DNA of 64,000 bases. Source: Acetobacter sicerae. GTDB taxonomy: Bacteria > Pseudomonadota > Alphaproteobacteria > Acetobacterales > Acetobacteraceae. Below, in pieces: positions 63,142 to 64,000 of the stretch. The translations under genes and the position numbers were made by a program. Under the pieces are notes generated by a model. The model was not told the DNA's origin. It worked only from the letters and a program-made list of their open reading frames with translations, and searched no databases. Location of the stretch: the NCBI RefSeq assembly GCF_011516765.1, contig NZ_JAAABN010000004.1, positions 124,001-188,000 on the forward strand, in the 5' to 3' direction. The first letter of the stretch is position 1. Each line of letters opens with the position of its first letter.

Positions 63142-64000
63142 ATGAGCCAGACCAGCCTGTTGCCTGTAAAGCGCGCCCTTCTCTCCGTCTCCGACAAGAC
63201 CGGATTGATCGAATTGGGTCGCGCCCTTGTTGCTCAGGGAGCAGAAATCCTGTCCACCGGCGGTTCCGCAAAAGCCCTGCGCGATGCCGGACTGCCTGTC
63301 GTCGAAGTATCCGACCATACCGGTTTTCCCGAAATCCTCGACGGGCGCGTCAAGACGCTGGTGCCGCAGATTCATGGCGGGATCCTCGGTCGTCGCGACC
63401 TTCCCGCCCATGTCGCCCAGATGGAAGAACACAAGATCGCGCCGATCGACCTGGTCGCCGTCAATCTTTATCCGTTTGAGGCGACCGTCGCTTCCGGCGC
63501 TTCCGCTGACGACTGCATCGAGAACATCGATATCGGCGGTCCTGCCCTGATCCGCGCCGCCGCCAAGAACCACGGTCATGTCGCCGTGCTGACCAGCCCG
63601 GACCAGTATGGCGCCATCATCGAGGCGCTTCAGGCTGGCGGCACAACGCTGGAAGCACGCCGTGCGCTGGCTGGCGCGGCCTACGCCCGCACGGCCGCCT
63701 ACGATTCCGCTATCGCCGCATGGTTCGCCAAGGAGCGCCATGACACTTTCCCGGAACGCTTCACCCTATCGGGCATGCGTCAGGAAGTCCTGCGTTATGG
63801 CGAGAACCCGCACCAGAAAGCGGCTTTCTATACCGACGGCAGCAATCGCCCCGGCGTAGCCACAGCGCGTCAGGTGCAGGGCAAGTCCCTGTCCTACAAC
63901 AACCTCAACGACACGGACGCCGCTTTCGAAGCTGTCGCCGAGTTCAAGGAACCGGCTGTCGTTATCGTCAAGCACGCCAATCCATGTGGCGTGGCGACGG
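63142..64000 (+). CDS. purH: Bifunctional AICAR transformylase/IMP cyclohydrolase, partial
   Basis: First 286 codons; the gene runs off the right edge. N-terminal IMP cyclohydrolase domain: [78 protein letters not shown]. The transformylase domain begins with [13 protein letters not shown] and [13 protein letters not shown]. Completes purine synthesis to IMP. Start at the ATG at 63142. Confidence 0.96.
   Translation, partial: MSQTSLLPVKRALLSVSDKTGLIELGRALVAQGAEILSTGGSAKALRDAGLPVVEVSDHTGFPEILDGRVKTLVPQIHGGILGRRDLPAHVAQMEEHKIAPIDLVAVNLYPFEATVASGASADDCIENIDIGGPALIRAAAKNHGHVAVLTSPDQYGAIIEALQAGGTTLEARRALAGAAYARTAAYDSAIAAWFAKERHDTFPERFTLSGMRQEVLRYGENPHQKAAFYTDGSNRPGVATARQVQGKSLSYNNLNDTDAAFEAVAEFKEPAVVIVKHANPCGVAT

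Overview
The window looks like chromosome of an acetic acid bacterium (Acetobacteraceae, Alphaproteobacteria); the genus is not resolved. The evidence is a moderately GC-rich backbone, the infA-maf-RNase G-like-yacG block usual in alphaproteobacteria, a three-subunit periplasmic molybdenum aldehyde dehydrogenase with a tri-haem cytochrome, a short HisZ-dependent type HisG, and several exopolysaccharide/LPS modification genes. Most genes are housekeeping: heme (hemW, hemB), histidine (hisG, hisD), molybdopterin (moaC, moaB), shikimate (aroQ), fatty acid (accB, accC), purine (purH, running off the right edge), K+ uptake (kup), tRNA modification (trhO) and N-end rule (bpt).

Layout. 1-9000: DUF2934 protein, Tas aldo/keto reductase, GT87-like membrane protein, trhO, a polysaccharide-export ABC transporter, an SPOR-domain lytic transglycosylase and a secreted peroxiredoxin. 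9000-20500: yggS-kup-hemW, a sulfotransferase, a family 2 glycosyltransferase gene broken by a nonsense codon, hisG, hisD, infA-maf-RNase G-yacG, tRNA-Phe and a two-repeat type I-E-like CRISPR remnant. 20500-36700: moaC, cytochrome bc1 (order cyt b, cyt c1, Rieske), a DHA2 efflux pump, the aldehyde dehydrogenase operon, and facing it a TTQ amine dehydrogenase operon (mauB-E-D-A, two cytochromes c, porin, second MauD-like protein). 36700-40000: two inverted IS5-family copies bracketing an AT-rich remnant of a type I secretion locus. 40000-47000: hemB, an outer membrane beta-barrel protein, bpt, and a two-component system translationally coupled to two envelope proteins. 47000-55000: a CDP-sugar type cluster (SDR, rfbF, SAF-domain oxidoreductase, rfbC, DUF707), a 1.6 kb AT-rich gene-poor stretch and an acyltransferase-3 gene. 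55000-64000: a PIN-like protein, odc-moaB-DJ-1 operon, YihY, RlpA, aroQ-accB-accC and partial purH.

How it works together. The 21-36.5 kb segment reads as a periplasmic respiratory island. A TTQ amine dehydrogenase would oxidise primary amines to aldehydes; the neighbouring Mo/2Fe-2S/tri-haem dehydrogenase would oxidise aldehydes to acids; the cytochromes and bc1 complex connect to the respiratory chain; moaC helps make the Mo cofactor. The amine dehydrogenase locus is the most unusual part. It carries the structural and folding genes but none of mauG, mauF or amicyanin, and adds a porin and a second MauD whose CxxC is changed to CxxS. The second most unusual part is the IS-bracketed fragment holding a HlyD-type adaptor C-terminus, a secreted protein and a truncated cargo-like protein.
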